Source: Saprospiraceae bacterium (lineage in GTDB: Bacteria; Bacteroidota; Bacteroidia; Chitinophagales; Saprospiraceae). From it: DNA of 12,286 bases. The translations under genes and the position numbers were made by a program. The stretch is from contig JALOMF010000058.1 in assembly GCA_025455635.1 (NCBI GenBank), positions 1 through 12,286 of the forward strand, written 5' to 3'. The notes under the pieces are model-generated. The model was not told the origin of the DNA, did not search any database, and saw only the letters and a program-made list of their open reading frames with translations. Shown here in pieces: positions 5,478-12,165 of the stretch; positions within the stretch are counted from its first letter, which is position 1; every line of letters starts with the position of its first letter.

Positions 5478-7265
5478 ATGAAAATGAATATGCAAGAAAA
5501 ACTAGCAAGCCTGCGCAAAGCCATGCAGGAACAGGGCATCGCTGCCTACATCGTACCCTCCGCCGACCCTCATCAGGGCGAGTATGTGGCCGACCACTGG
5601 AAGTCGAGGGCCTGGCTCTCCGGCTTCACTGGCTCGGCTGGCACGGTGGTCGTTACCCATGACCATGCCGGACTTTGGACGGACAGCCGCTATTTCATAC
5701 AAGCCGAGACCCAACTGAAGGACACAGGGTTTACCCTGCACAAGCTGGGCGTACCACACACCGCCGAGCACTTGGACTGGATGAGCCAAAACTTGGCGGC
5801 TGGCGCAAAGGTGGGCTTGGATGGCCGCTTGTTTTCGGTGGGGCAGGTACGGCGCATGGCCAAGCATTTCAAGGATAAAAAAATGGAGCTGGCAACCAGT
5901 GTGGACTTGGTGGATGGGGTCTGGGCGGATAGGCCGCCGCTGCCCACAGCGCCGGTTTTTGAGCATGAGCTTGGTTTTGCTGGCGCAACGAGGCCCGAAA
6001 AGCTGGCAAGCGTCCGGGAGAAAATGGGCGGTGCCGACTACTACCTCGTGTCCACCCTCGACGACATCGCTTGGCTCTGCAACCTGCGGGGGCGGGATGT
6101 GGAGTGCAACCCCGTTTTTTACGCTTACGCTATCGTGGGCAAGGAGGTGGCTTGGCTGTTTGCCGAAGGCGAAAAAATACCTGCCCCGCTCAAAGAACGC
6201 CTGAACCAAGACGGCATTCTCGTGCTGCCATACGCTTCGCTGGAAGGTTTTTTGAAAAAAATCGAAGCGCCGCAGTCCGTGCTGCTCGACATGGGCACCA
6301 CCAACAACCAAGTCTTCAACACCGTGGCGACTGCCTGTGTGCGGGAGGGCGAAAACCTCGTTGCGGAGCTGAAGGCCATCAAAAATGCCACGGAAATCGG
6401 GCACTACCGCCAGGCCATGGCCCGTGACGGGGCTGCGCTGGTGCGCATCTTCCGTTGGCTGGAGCAGGAGCTAGCCCAGCGGCCCGTGCCCGAAGCCGAA
6501 GTTGCCGAGCGCCTCACGGCCTTCCGCAGCGAGCTTGACCACTATTTTGGGGATAGCTTCGATGCCATCGTGGGCTACAACGCCAACGGGGCCATCATCC
6601 ACTACCGCCCGGAGTATGGCACTTGCGCCAATATCGAAAACCGGGGCATCCTCCTGCTCGACTCCGGCGGCCAATACCTCGATGGCACGACCGACATCAC
6701 CCGCACGGTGGCGCTCTCCGAGCCTACCGAGCAGCAGAAAACCGATTTCACCTTGGTGCTGAAGGGCATGATGGCGCTTTCGATGGCCCGGTTCCCGAAG
6801 GGTACGAACGGGGTGCAGCTCGACACGCTGGCCCGCTCGGTCATCTGGCAGCACCACCTGAACTTTGGCCACGGGGTCGGCCACGGGGTCGGTTTTTTCC
6901 TCAATGTGCATGAAGGGCCGCACGGTTTTTCGCCTGTGGCCAGCTCGCCACGAGCCGCCAAGGCAGTGGAGCCGGGCACGGTCACGTCGAACGAACCGGG
7001 CATCTACCGGCCCGGCCAGCACGGCATCCGCACCGAGAACCTGCTGCTCTGCGTGGAGGATGTTGAGAATGATTTTGGGAAATTCTACAAGTTCGAGACG
7101 CTGACGCTCTTTCCGATTGACTTGAGCTTGGTGGAAAAAAGCTTGATGACCGAGGCAGAGCGGCTGTGGCTGAACGGGTACCACGAACTTTGCTTTGAGC
7201 GGATTTCACCGTTTTTGGATGGGGAGGAGCGGGCTTGGCTGCGGGGGAAGTGTGGGAAACTTTAG
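5478..7265 (+). CDS. Xaa-Pro aminopeptidase (M24B, XPNPEP1-like)
   Basis: A 595-residue cytoplasmic metallopeptidase of the aminopeptidase P family, removing an N-terminal residue that precedes proline. The length and three-part layout match the long eukaryotic-type (XPNPEP1) form rather than short E. coli PepP: two creatinase-like N-terminal domains (about 8-150 and 155-305), the M24 pita-bread catalytic domain (about 310-535) and the C-terminal M24_C segment (to 595). Metal ligands expected from the family are visible: D395 and D406 (LLLDSGGQYLDGTTDITRT), H469 (VGHGVGFFLNVHEGP), E506 (SNEPGIY) and E520 (RTENLLL). H375 in IIHYRP and H465 fit the substrate-binding and proton-shuttle histidines. 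The motif usually reads GHGTGHGVG; here it is GHGVGHGVG. Three Met codons lie within the first five residues (MKMNM), so the exact start is uncertain by up to four codons. No signal peptide. It follows rho after a terminator and probably has its own promoter. Confidence 0.95.
   Translation: MKMNMQEKLASLRKAMQEQGIAAYIVPSADPHQGEYVADHWKSRAWLSGFTGSAGTVVVTHDHAGLWTDSRYFIQAETQLKDTGFTLHKLGVPHTAEHLDWMSQNLAAGAKVGLDGRLFSVGQVRRMAKHFKDKKMELATSVDLVDGVWADRPPLPTAPVFEHELGFAGATRPEKLASVREKMGGADYYLVSTLDDIAWLCNLRGRDVECNPVFYAYAIVGKEVAWLFAEGEKIPAPLKERLNQDGILVLPYASLEGFLKKIEAPQSVLLDMGTTNNQVFNTVATACVREGENLVAELKAIKNATEIGHYRQAMARDGAALVRIFRWLEQELAQRPVPEAEVAERLTAFRSELDHYFGDSFDAIVGYNANGAIIHYRPEYGTCANIENRGILLLDSGGQYLDGTTDITRTVALSEPTEQQKTDFTLVLKGMMALSMARFPKGTNGVQLDTLARSVIWQHHLNFGHGVGHGVGFFLNVHEGPHGFSPVASSPRAAKAVEPGTVTSNEPGIYRPGQHGIRTENLLLCVEDVENDFGKFYKFETLTLFPIDLSLVEKSLMTEAERLWLNGYHELCFERISPFLDGEERAWLRGKCGKL
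6867..6890 (+). repeat. Perfect 12-bp tandem duplication in the aminopeptidase active-site loop
   Basis: GGCCACGGGGTC occurs twice in a row (6867-6878, 6879-6890), encoding GHGV-GHGV, the loop with the metal-binding H469. In relatives the first unit usually ends in Thr (GHGT). The protein length around it looks normal, so this reflects codon-level convergence or local conversion rather than an insertion. Confidence 0.7.
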
Positions 7266-7271
7266 CTGTGT

Positions 7272-7299
7272 TTCCCGTAGGTCGCATGGCCTACGGGAA
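7272..7299. terminator. Hairpin between convergent genes, probable bidirectional terminator
   Basis: TTCCCGTAGG (7272-7281), 8-nt loop, CCTACGGGAA (7290-7299): ten perfect base pairs in the 44-bp gap between the aminopeptidase stop and the stop of the PorE-like gene. There is no good U-tract on either strand, so it may stabilise 3' ends or work with Rho. The position between convergent genes supports a role in separating the two transcripts. Confidence 0.6.
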
Positions 7300-7309
7300 G
7301 AATCCGTTC

Positions 7310-9289
7310 TCACAGCCCCTCCACTATCGTGAACCCCGTCCTCCGGTTCAACTGGTGCTCCTCCTCGGTACACCTAGCGCATACGCAGGTCGCCTTCGGC
7401 AATGATTCGCCGAAGCCCTTGGCCGATAGCCGCTCCACGGAAATGCCTTTTGACACCAAGTAATCCACTGCCGATTGTGCCCGTCGCTGGCTGAGTTCGG
7501 CGTTGTAGCCGTCATTGCCCCGGCAGTCGGTGTGGGAACTGAGTTGTATGCGGATGCTGGGGTTCAGCTCCAAGTTGCGGGCGAGGGCGTTGAGTGTCGG
7601 CATGGCATCGGTGCGGATGTCCCATTTGTCGAAATCGTAGTAGATGTCCTCCAGCACGATTTCCTTGTTGAGGAAGATTTTGTCCAGCACGATTTCCACT
7701 TCAAAGGTCTGGACAGGGTTCGCCGGGTCTTTGCCGATGCCTTTGGTGGAGAAAAATGCTTCTCCAGTCAGGTAGTTATTTTTGGTCGCAATGAACTGAT
7801 AATCCGTGTTTTCTGCCAAGTCCATGCTAAAAAAGCCGTCCTCGGCCACCGTGAATTTCTTTTTTTCCTTGCCAAATTTCACCTCCACCACGGCGCCGTT
7901 CAGGGGCTTGCGGCCCAAGAGCTTGGTATCGGGGTTGTCGGCTTCCGCAAAGATTTTTTCCAGCACATAGCCCTCTAGTTTCAGCTTGTAGTCCACCACC
8001 ACCGGCTTTACGGGTTCTGGCGGCGGAATGCGGCGCTCGAAGCGGTAGAGGTCGTCGTTGCCGCCGCCAGATTCCACGGGGCGGTTGGAGGTGAAATAGC
8101 CGACCTGTAGCACATCTTGCCCCTTTTTTGCCTGATAATCAATCACATAGCCGAAATCGTCGGAGCCGGAATTGAGCGGTGGGCGCAGGTTTTGCACCGA
8201 CGACCAAGCGCCCGCAGCATTTTTGTAGGTTTTGAAAATGTCAAGTCCGCCCATGCCGGGGTGGTAGTCGGAGGCGAAGTAGAGCGTGTCGCCGTCGAGC
8301 CACGGGAATTTCTCGTTGCCGAGGGTATTGATGCTGCGGCCCAGCAGTTTGGGTTCTGCCCAGGCTTCGGCGGTGCGCTCGCTCGTCCAGAGGTCGTAGC
8401 CGCCCCAGCCGTCTTTCGAGTTGCAGGAGAAATAGAGCGTTTTGCCATCGGCGCTGAGGGCCGGGTGGCCATAGTTGACGCCCTTTTGCTGAAAGGGTAG
8501 GGCGGTGGGTGCCGACCACGCCGAGCCGTCGAATTTACTGCTCATGATTTGGCAGAAATTGTCCTCTTTTTTTTCACCAAAACAGCGGGTGAAAAACAGC
8601 TCCGAGCGGTCTTTGTTGAAAACGGCAGTACCTTCGTTCGATTCCGTATTCAGTTGATTGTCAAATGGTTGCACATCGCTGGTTGACAAGTCGGCGGTGA
8701 AAAGGTCGGCAAATTCGTTGCCTGTCCAGTTGTATTTGTCGTCGCCCTTGGCAGCTTGGCGGTCGGAGGTGAACACGATTTTGCCATCCTTTAAAATGGC
8801 CGGTGCATAGTCGGCGCCAGGGCTGTTGAAAGGGAGTGGGGTAGCGGAGTAGGCTTTCGATTTTTCCTGTTTCCAGGTCTTGGCGGTCTGGCAGGCGCTG
8901 ATTTCCCGCTTGTACTCGTAGGGGCTGCCGATTTCGATGCCCAGCTCCTTGAATTGTTTGATGGCCTCGTCGTACTGTTCCAATTGCTTGAGCGTGAAGG
9001 CGTACTGGCGCAGGGCGTCGGGGCCGTAGCCGTCGTCGTAGGCTTTTTTGAACCAATCGGATGCGCTGGCGGGCTTGCCGAGTTCGAGGTAGCTTTCGGC
9101 GAGCAGGTAGGCGAGTTTGCCTTTTTCTGCACGGGTTTTCGCCTTGGGGTGCTCTTTTTTGAGGAGGTCAACGGCCACGGCGTATTGCTTGCGGTCGTGT
9201 GCAAAGGAGCCGTCCTTCACCTTTTGGGTGTAGTTGCAGGCGGCGATGGCCAGTATTGCGAAGCAGAAAAGGGCGTATAGTTTCTTCAT
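7310..9289 (-). CDS. PorE-like OmpA-family outer-membrane lipoprotein (TPR, PD40, CRD, OmpA_C)
   Basis: A 659-residue lipoprotein. The N-terminus MKKLYALFCFAILAIAAC is a signal peptide ending in a lipobox with C18 as the lipidated residue. Then come TPR-type helices (about 25-145), a PD40/WD40-like beta-propeller (about 150-430; repeated blades such as GYDLWTSER, GLDIFKTYK and DDLYRFERR), a carboxypeptidase-regulatory-like fold (about 435-535) and an OmpA C-terminal peptidoglycan-binding domain (about 547-659; YYDFDKWDIR, then HTDCRGND with D588 and LSQRRA with R603, then NRRTGF). This exact domain order is that of PorE, the type IX secretion lipoprotein that anchors the machine to peptidoglycan, but Bacteroidota have several paralogs with it and no other secretion genes are nearby. 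The family is secure; a secretion role is plausible only. Three close cysteines (CVCARC, 635-640) near the peptidoglycan site may form a disulfide. The promoter in the 206-bp divergent gap is not clear. Confidence 0.9.
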   Translation of the reverse strand: MKKLYALFCFAILAIAACNYTQKVKDGSFAHDRKQYAVAVDLLKKEHPKAKTRAEKGKLAYLLAESYLELGKPASASDWFKKAYDDGYGPDALRQYAFTLKQLEQYDEAIKQFKELGIEIGSPYEYKREISACQTAKTWKQEKSKAYSATPLPFNSPGADYAPAILKDGKIVFTSDRQAAKGDDKYNWTGNEFADLFTADLSTSDVQPFDNQLNTESNEGTAVFNKDRSELFFTRCFGEKKEDNFCQIMSSKFDGSAWSAPTALPFQQKGVNYGHPALSADGKTLYFSCNSKDGWGGYDLWTSERTAEAWAEPKLLGRSINTLGNEKFPWLDGDTLYFASDYHPGMGGLDIFKTYKNAAGAWSSVQNLRPPLNSGSDDFGYVIDYQAKKGQDVLQVGYFTSNRPVESGGGNDDLYRFERRIPPPEPVKPVVVDYKLKLEGYVLEKIFAEADNPDTKLLGRKPLNGAVVEVKFGKEKKKFTVAEDGFFSMDLAENTDYQFIATKNNYLTGEAFFSTKGIGKDPANPVQTFEVEIVLDKIFLNKEIVLEDIYYDFDKWDIRTDAMPTLNALARNLELNPSIRIQLSSHTDCRGNDGYNAELSQRRAQSAVDYLVSKGISVERLSAKGFGESLPKATCVCARCTEEEHQLNRRTGFTIVEGL

Positions 9290-9495
9290 TAGAAGTTAGC
9301 TTTTTTGAGAAAACGCTGGTTTCGGGGCTTTGTTGCCGAGAAGTGCGCAGTGGGGGCAGCGATTTGTCACAGGCTAGCGCAAATTTTGCACGAAAACCCG
9401 TTAAACCCAATGAACTGGGATGGATTTCACCGAAAAACCTGTTTATTTGTGCTGGTTTTCAAACTACACGACGTCAAATAAAAACTTCTATTACT

Positions 9496-9972
9496 ATGAG
9501 AAATTCACTCCTTGTCACTTCCGACTTGAATGCAGTTGTTTTAGTGGACACCCTTCAAGGCGACCAGCGCCTGGTCATCAGCAAGCGGGGCGTGCTGCTC
9601 TCCGTGCTCGGCACCGAAATCTGCGCCAGCGAGGTGCCTACCACCCTGGAGGCTTTCACCAACACCGCCATCGGCACCAAGAAGGCGTTTTTTGAGTTCG
9701 ATGCTTCTGCGGATGCCACCAAGAACCAGCTCTGCATCAGTTACAACGATGAGAACAATACGGTGTTTATAATTGGGATAACGGATATAGGTGTTGGCTT
9801 TGCTGGGCCAATGGAGTTGCCACAAGCAAAGGTAAAAACGTTTGCAGTGAGGCTAAAAAATTCTGTTGGAACGGGGTTAGTTTCTCCCAATGTTGTTTTA
9901 GTACGTTTGGAAACCTCTGGTGCTAAGAGATTTATAAGGTTTTATCATCTTCCCGCTGCTACTAATGTTTGA
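9496..9972 (+). CDS. Unrecognised 158-aa protein
   Basis: I do not recognise this protein. The ATG at 9496-9498 (MRNSLLVTSDLNAVVLVD) is the first plausible start; the frame is open upstream to 9199, but that part overlaps the 5' end and upstream region of the divergent PorE-like gene and reads as non-coding. The sequence is rich in V, L, T, A and N, with alternating hydrophobic stretches that suggest beta strands, no signal peptide and no membrane helix. Two cysteines lie at about positions 43 and 79. The first 86 or so codons are GC-rich with GC-ending codons; the remainder (from about 9755) is AT-rich. The 3' end overlaps the convergent 490-aa gene by 11 bp. It probably starts within the divergent gap shared with the PorE-like gene. 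The consistent reading frame and codon bias in the first half support a real gene. Confidence 0.65.
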   Translation: MRNSLLVTSDLNAVVLVDTLQGDQRLVISKRGVLLSVLGTEICASEVPTTLEAFTNTAIGTKKAFFEFDASADATKNQLCISYNDENNTVFIIGITDIGVGFAGPMELPQAKVKTFAVRLKNSVGTGLVSPNVVLVRLETSGAKRFIRFYHLPAATNV

Positions 9973-10920
9973 GATTGTTTAATTTTGATTCAACCCAAAT
10001 AATCAACTCATCCACGCCCAATAAATTTTCAGCATTAGGCTGCTGTTTTATTTCAGCCAGGTATTGCCTTAGATTGCGATAAGCGGGCTTCAATTCGTTG
10101 AGAGGAGCATTAAATATTTGCTTTAGATAAACATTAAGCACTGCTTCCTCGAATGATGCGTTTTCCTTTTCGTTCAGTTTGTAAAAACGATTGGAGGAGC
10201 GCATCTCCAAATCTACTTGCTCGAACTCATCAAGCTCTTGCAAGGAGATTATTTTGTAAAGCCGGATAATGCGCTGGATATCCAACCTTCCACTGTTTTT
10301 CATGGTTTTAATAATATTGTCAACCCACTTGACGCAATTCTGATAATCGCCCACAAGGAAATAAACAGTAGCTACGTTTCCAACAAGCGCTATATTCTTT
10401 TTTAGGCCAAATTTATTCATGCCTTCAATGATTTCTGGCAGCAATTTGCTTGCATCTATGAATTCATTTCGGTTCAAATGATACAATAACTTTGAGAGTG
10501 ACAAGTATTGGAAGATTACTTTTTGATTGTGCAAGCTGACACTTGATTTTTCAGTTTTTAAGCGTTCAAACCATTCTTGAGCGACATGGAAATAACCGTC
10601 AATTTTATAGCAAGTATTGACAAGGTTGGAAACGTTGATAATGTAGCGATGGAATTCTTCTTCTTTTAGCGATGGAAATTTATCCCACCAATTTACGGCT
10701 TTTAATGAGTATTGGTACACTTTTTCCAAATCGCTCATTAAATTAAAAAATACTGCATTGCATTGATAGAATCGTCTGATAGCCTGTGCAGACTGTGGTT
10801 TGTTTCGTTCTTCCAGAAGTTCGATTGGCAATCTACTTTTTAGTGATTCAATACTTTTTTCATCTTTTAAATTAAACTCTTTAAACACTTCCAACAACAA
10901 CCGATAATACAAATCCAAGT
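9755..10920. other. AT-rich block spanning the 3' ends of two convergent genes
   Basis: Hand counts of 60-base rows show the change: 9661-9720 has 33 G+C and 9721-9780 has 23; 10501-10560 has 18 and 10861-10920 has 17; then 10921-10980 has 31 and 11101-11160 has 41. Both genes keep their frames across the change. Ends are approximate: the right edge is sharp near 10920, the left edge is softer (row 9781-9840 has 29). Confidence 0.7.
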
Positions 10921-11434
10921 ACTTCAACTCCTCATCAATTGCCTTCAACGTCCGCTCCCGCTCCTCGTTCAGCTTCACAATATGCTCCAACTGCACCTTC
11001 GCCCGGCGGTCGAAGAGCGACACCTGCTCCTCCCGGTTAATCTCCAGCAGCGTGAACTGGTCTTCCAGCTCTGCGGCCATGGCCTTGGCCTCCGAGATGC
11101 GCTCGGTGCTCTGGTCGTAGAGGCCCCGCTCGTAGAGGTAGCGGGCGTCCATGAGGCGCTCCTTCACTTGGGCGGCCTTGGAGCTTTGGCTGCGGTAGTC
11201 TCGCATACTGCGCAGGATGGCCTCGTAGAGGTACGCCTTGTCGGAGGAGAGGTTGGCGGCGAAGCGCTTTTTGAGCGGCTCTTCGTCGTAATCGTCCATT
11301 TCGTTGATGGCGTCGAAGAGGCTGAGGTAGCGGCTGTCGGTGCGGCCCGACTTTTTGGCATCCAGCACGAAGTAGCGTTTCTCCGATTTGGACATGGCTT
11401 GCACGAGGTGGAATAGGTCTTCTTTGCTGCGCAT
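9962..11434 (-). CDS. Unrecognised 490-aa mostly helical protein (Bacteroidota type, TPR-like)
   Basis: No function can be assigned. I choose the ATG at 11434-11432 (MRSKEDLFHLVQAMSKSEKRYFVLDAKK) because this helical opening, with a SKSEKRYF-type segment, is familiar from uncharacterised Bacteroidota proteins, and because the extra 75 codons back to 11659 read through a GC-rich hairpin repeat and AT-rich low-complexity sequence. The protein is almost entirely alpha-helical, rich in K, E, L and Y, with a charged coiled-coil-like stretch (about residues 85-165). The C-terminal two-thirds look like irregular TPR helices, with segments such as LYHLNRNEFIDASKLL and VYFLVGDYQNCVKWVDNII. There is no signal peptide or membrane segment, so it is probably cytoplasmic and a scaffold. 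Codons 1 to about 171 are GC-rich, the rest AT-rich. It ends tail to tail with the 158-aa gene, overlapping by 11 bp with no terminator between them. Confidence 0.75.
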   Translation of the reverse strand: MRSKEDLFHLVQAMSKSEKRYFVLDAKKSGRTDSRYLSLFDAINEMDDYDEEPLKKRFAANLSSDKAYLYEAILRSMRDYRSQSSKAAQVKERLMDARYLYERGLYDQSTERISEAKAMAAELEDQFTLLEINREEQVSLFDRRAKVQLEHIVKLNEERERTLKAIDEELKYLDLYYRLLLEVFKEFNLKDEKSIESLKSRLPIELLEERNKPQSAQAIRRFYQCNAVFFNLMSDLEKVYQYSLKAVNWWDKFPSLKEEEFHRYIINVSNLVNTCYKIDGYFHVAQEWFERLKTEKSSVSLHNQKVIFQYLSLSKLLYHLNRNEFIDASKLLPEIIEGMNKFGLKKNIALVGNVATVYFLVGDYQNCVKWVDNIIKTMKNSGRLDIQRIIRLYKIISLQELDEFEQVDLEMRSSNRFYKLNEKENASFEEAVLNVYLKQIFNAPLNELKPAYRNLRQYLAEIKQQPNAENLLGVDELIIWVESKLNNLKH

Positions 11435-11779
11435 AGTTGGTGTGCCCCTGCCCCCTGAAGGGGAACCAATACCGTTCATCTGTAGGTAAGATTCCGCTTT
11501 GGGTGGTGACGGGCTGCTTGTTTTTTTACTTAAAAACTGGCTTAAAAATGAGAAAAGAAAACTTTTTTCAAAAATTTTAAAGCCCTTGGAAACTCCAACT
11601 TCATAGAGTAAGTGGCGCTGCTTTTTTACCACACTTGATTTCAATTTGATGAAATACAATTTTCTAAATTGCTGATAAATAGTATTTTATGTTAAAATAA
11701 TTTAATAATTAAACTAAATTTTTTCTGTACGCCACCTAGGATTTAGCCGGTAGGAATCCCAACTACACCAAAAACTGGA
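11435..11779. other. AT-rich intergenic stretch upstream of the 490-aa gene
   Basis: The minus frame of the 490-aa gene is open here to an ATG at 11659, but the translation is K/S/F-rich and passes through a hairpin repeat, so I treat it as leader. A perfect dyad CAATTT-TCT-AAATTG (11657-11671) is present. I found no TAnnTTTG match on the minus strand to serve as promoter. Nothing else is recognisable. Confidence 0.5.
11437..11469. repeat. GC-rich hairpin repeat abutting the start of the 490-aa gene
   Basis: TTGGT (11437-11441) pairs with ACCAA (11465-11469), and an inner CCCC-TGAA-GGGG (11452-11463) forms a stem-loop, in otherwise AT-rich sequence. Short C-run/G-run repeats like this are common as dispersed intergenic elements in Bacteroidota genomes (general knowledge, not checked). 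It ends 3 bp before the chosen ATG, so in the mRNA it could hide the ribosome-binding area. Confidence 0.45.
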
Positions 11780-11810
11780 TTGTGGCCCCCTGCGCACCGC
11801 CCTACTTTTG
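11780..11810 (+). promoter_or_regulatory. Strong candidate promoter for the right-end transcript
   Basis: TTG (11780-11782), a 20-nt spacer and TACTTTTG (11803-11810) fit the Bacteroidota promoter consensus well, with a full match in the -7 box. Transcription would start near 11817. No ATG-started gene of useful length follows before the terminator at 12079-12110. Confidence 0.6.
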
Positions 11811-11816
11811 TATCAT

Positions 11817-12110
11817 CAAAACGACGCAAGTCAACGGACACGTCAAGAAAAGAAAGCACTGATAAAATTCCTGTTAAAAATTCAATACGAAGGACAGACA
11901 TATCATGGGATTAATTTGAGATGGCGAGTGTTGGGCGATGAGACTTCTTCGCAAGACCCTGACCCCAACCAACGCTTTTTTCAAAGTTCCCAGAAAAGCA
12001 TTGAAGGACAAAACTGTGAACAAACCCTTTTTAAACCGAACGCATTGGAGCGGTTATAAGTAGTTATTTTCTGTAGTCGGGTTTACCCGGAGCTTGGTAA
12101 ACCCTTTTTT
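11817..12110 (+). ncRNA. Candidate small RNA of about 290 nt
   Basis: This stretch is bracketed by a good promoter just upstream and a strong intrinsic terminator at its end. The only ORF of any length (to 12057-12059) would need a TTG start at 11808-11810, which is part of the promoter's -7 box; it has no internal ATG, no domain I recognise and unremarkable codon use. I checked by eye for tmRNA, SRP RNA and RNase P RNA hallmarks and saw none. It may be a species-specific regulatory RNA, a 6S-like RNA, or the untranslated leader of a downstream gene controlled at the terminator. The start coordinate is inferred from the -7 box. Confidence 0.35.
12079..12110 (+). terminator. Strong intrinsic terminator
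   Basis: GGGTTTACC (12079-12087), 8-nt loop, GGTAAACCC (12096-12104), then six T (12105-12110): a perfect 9-bp stem directly followed by a U-tract, the standard form of a Rho-independent terminator on the plus strand. No recognised plus-strand gene ends just before it, which is why the upstream stretch is proposed as an RNA. Confidence 0.85.
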
Positions 12111-12165
12111 GAACTTCCTTTTTTCTATACATACTTGGCAAATGCGCCAGGAGCATTAGACAATA

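Noticed and set aside
4766..5539. 257-codon minus-strand ORF over the end of rho and the next gene
   Set aside because: Crosses a terminator and two well-supported plus-strand genes; no recognisable protein features.
5502..6404. 300-codon minus-strand ORF inside the aminopeptidase gene
   Set aside because: Antisense shadow of a GC-rich conserved gene.
9199..9495. Upstream extension of the 158-aa ORF
   Set aside because: Overlaps the start of the divergent PorE-like gene and lacks coding character; the ATG at 9496 is the better start.
11435..11659. 75-codon N-terminal extension of the 490-aa protein
   Set aside because: It reads through a GC-rich hairpin repeat and AT-rich low-complexity DNA; the internal Met begins a helical N-terminus typical of similar Bacteroidota proteins.
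11808..12059. 83-codon ORF with a TTG start
   Set aside because: The TTG is part of a consensus -7 box, there is no internal ATG in frame and no recognisable domain.
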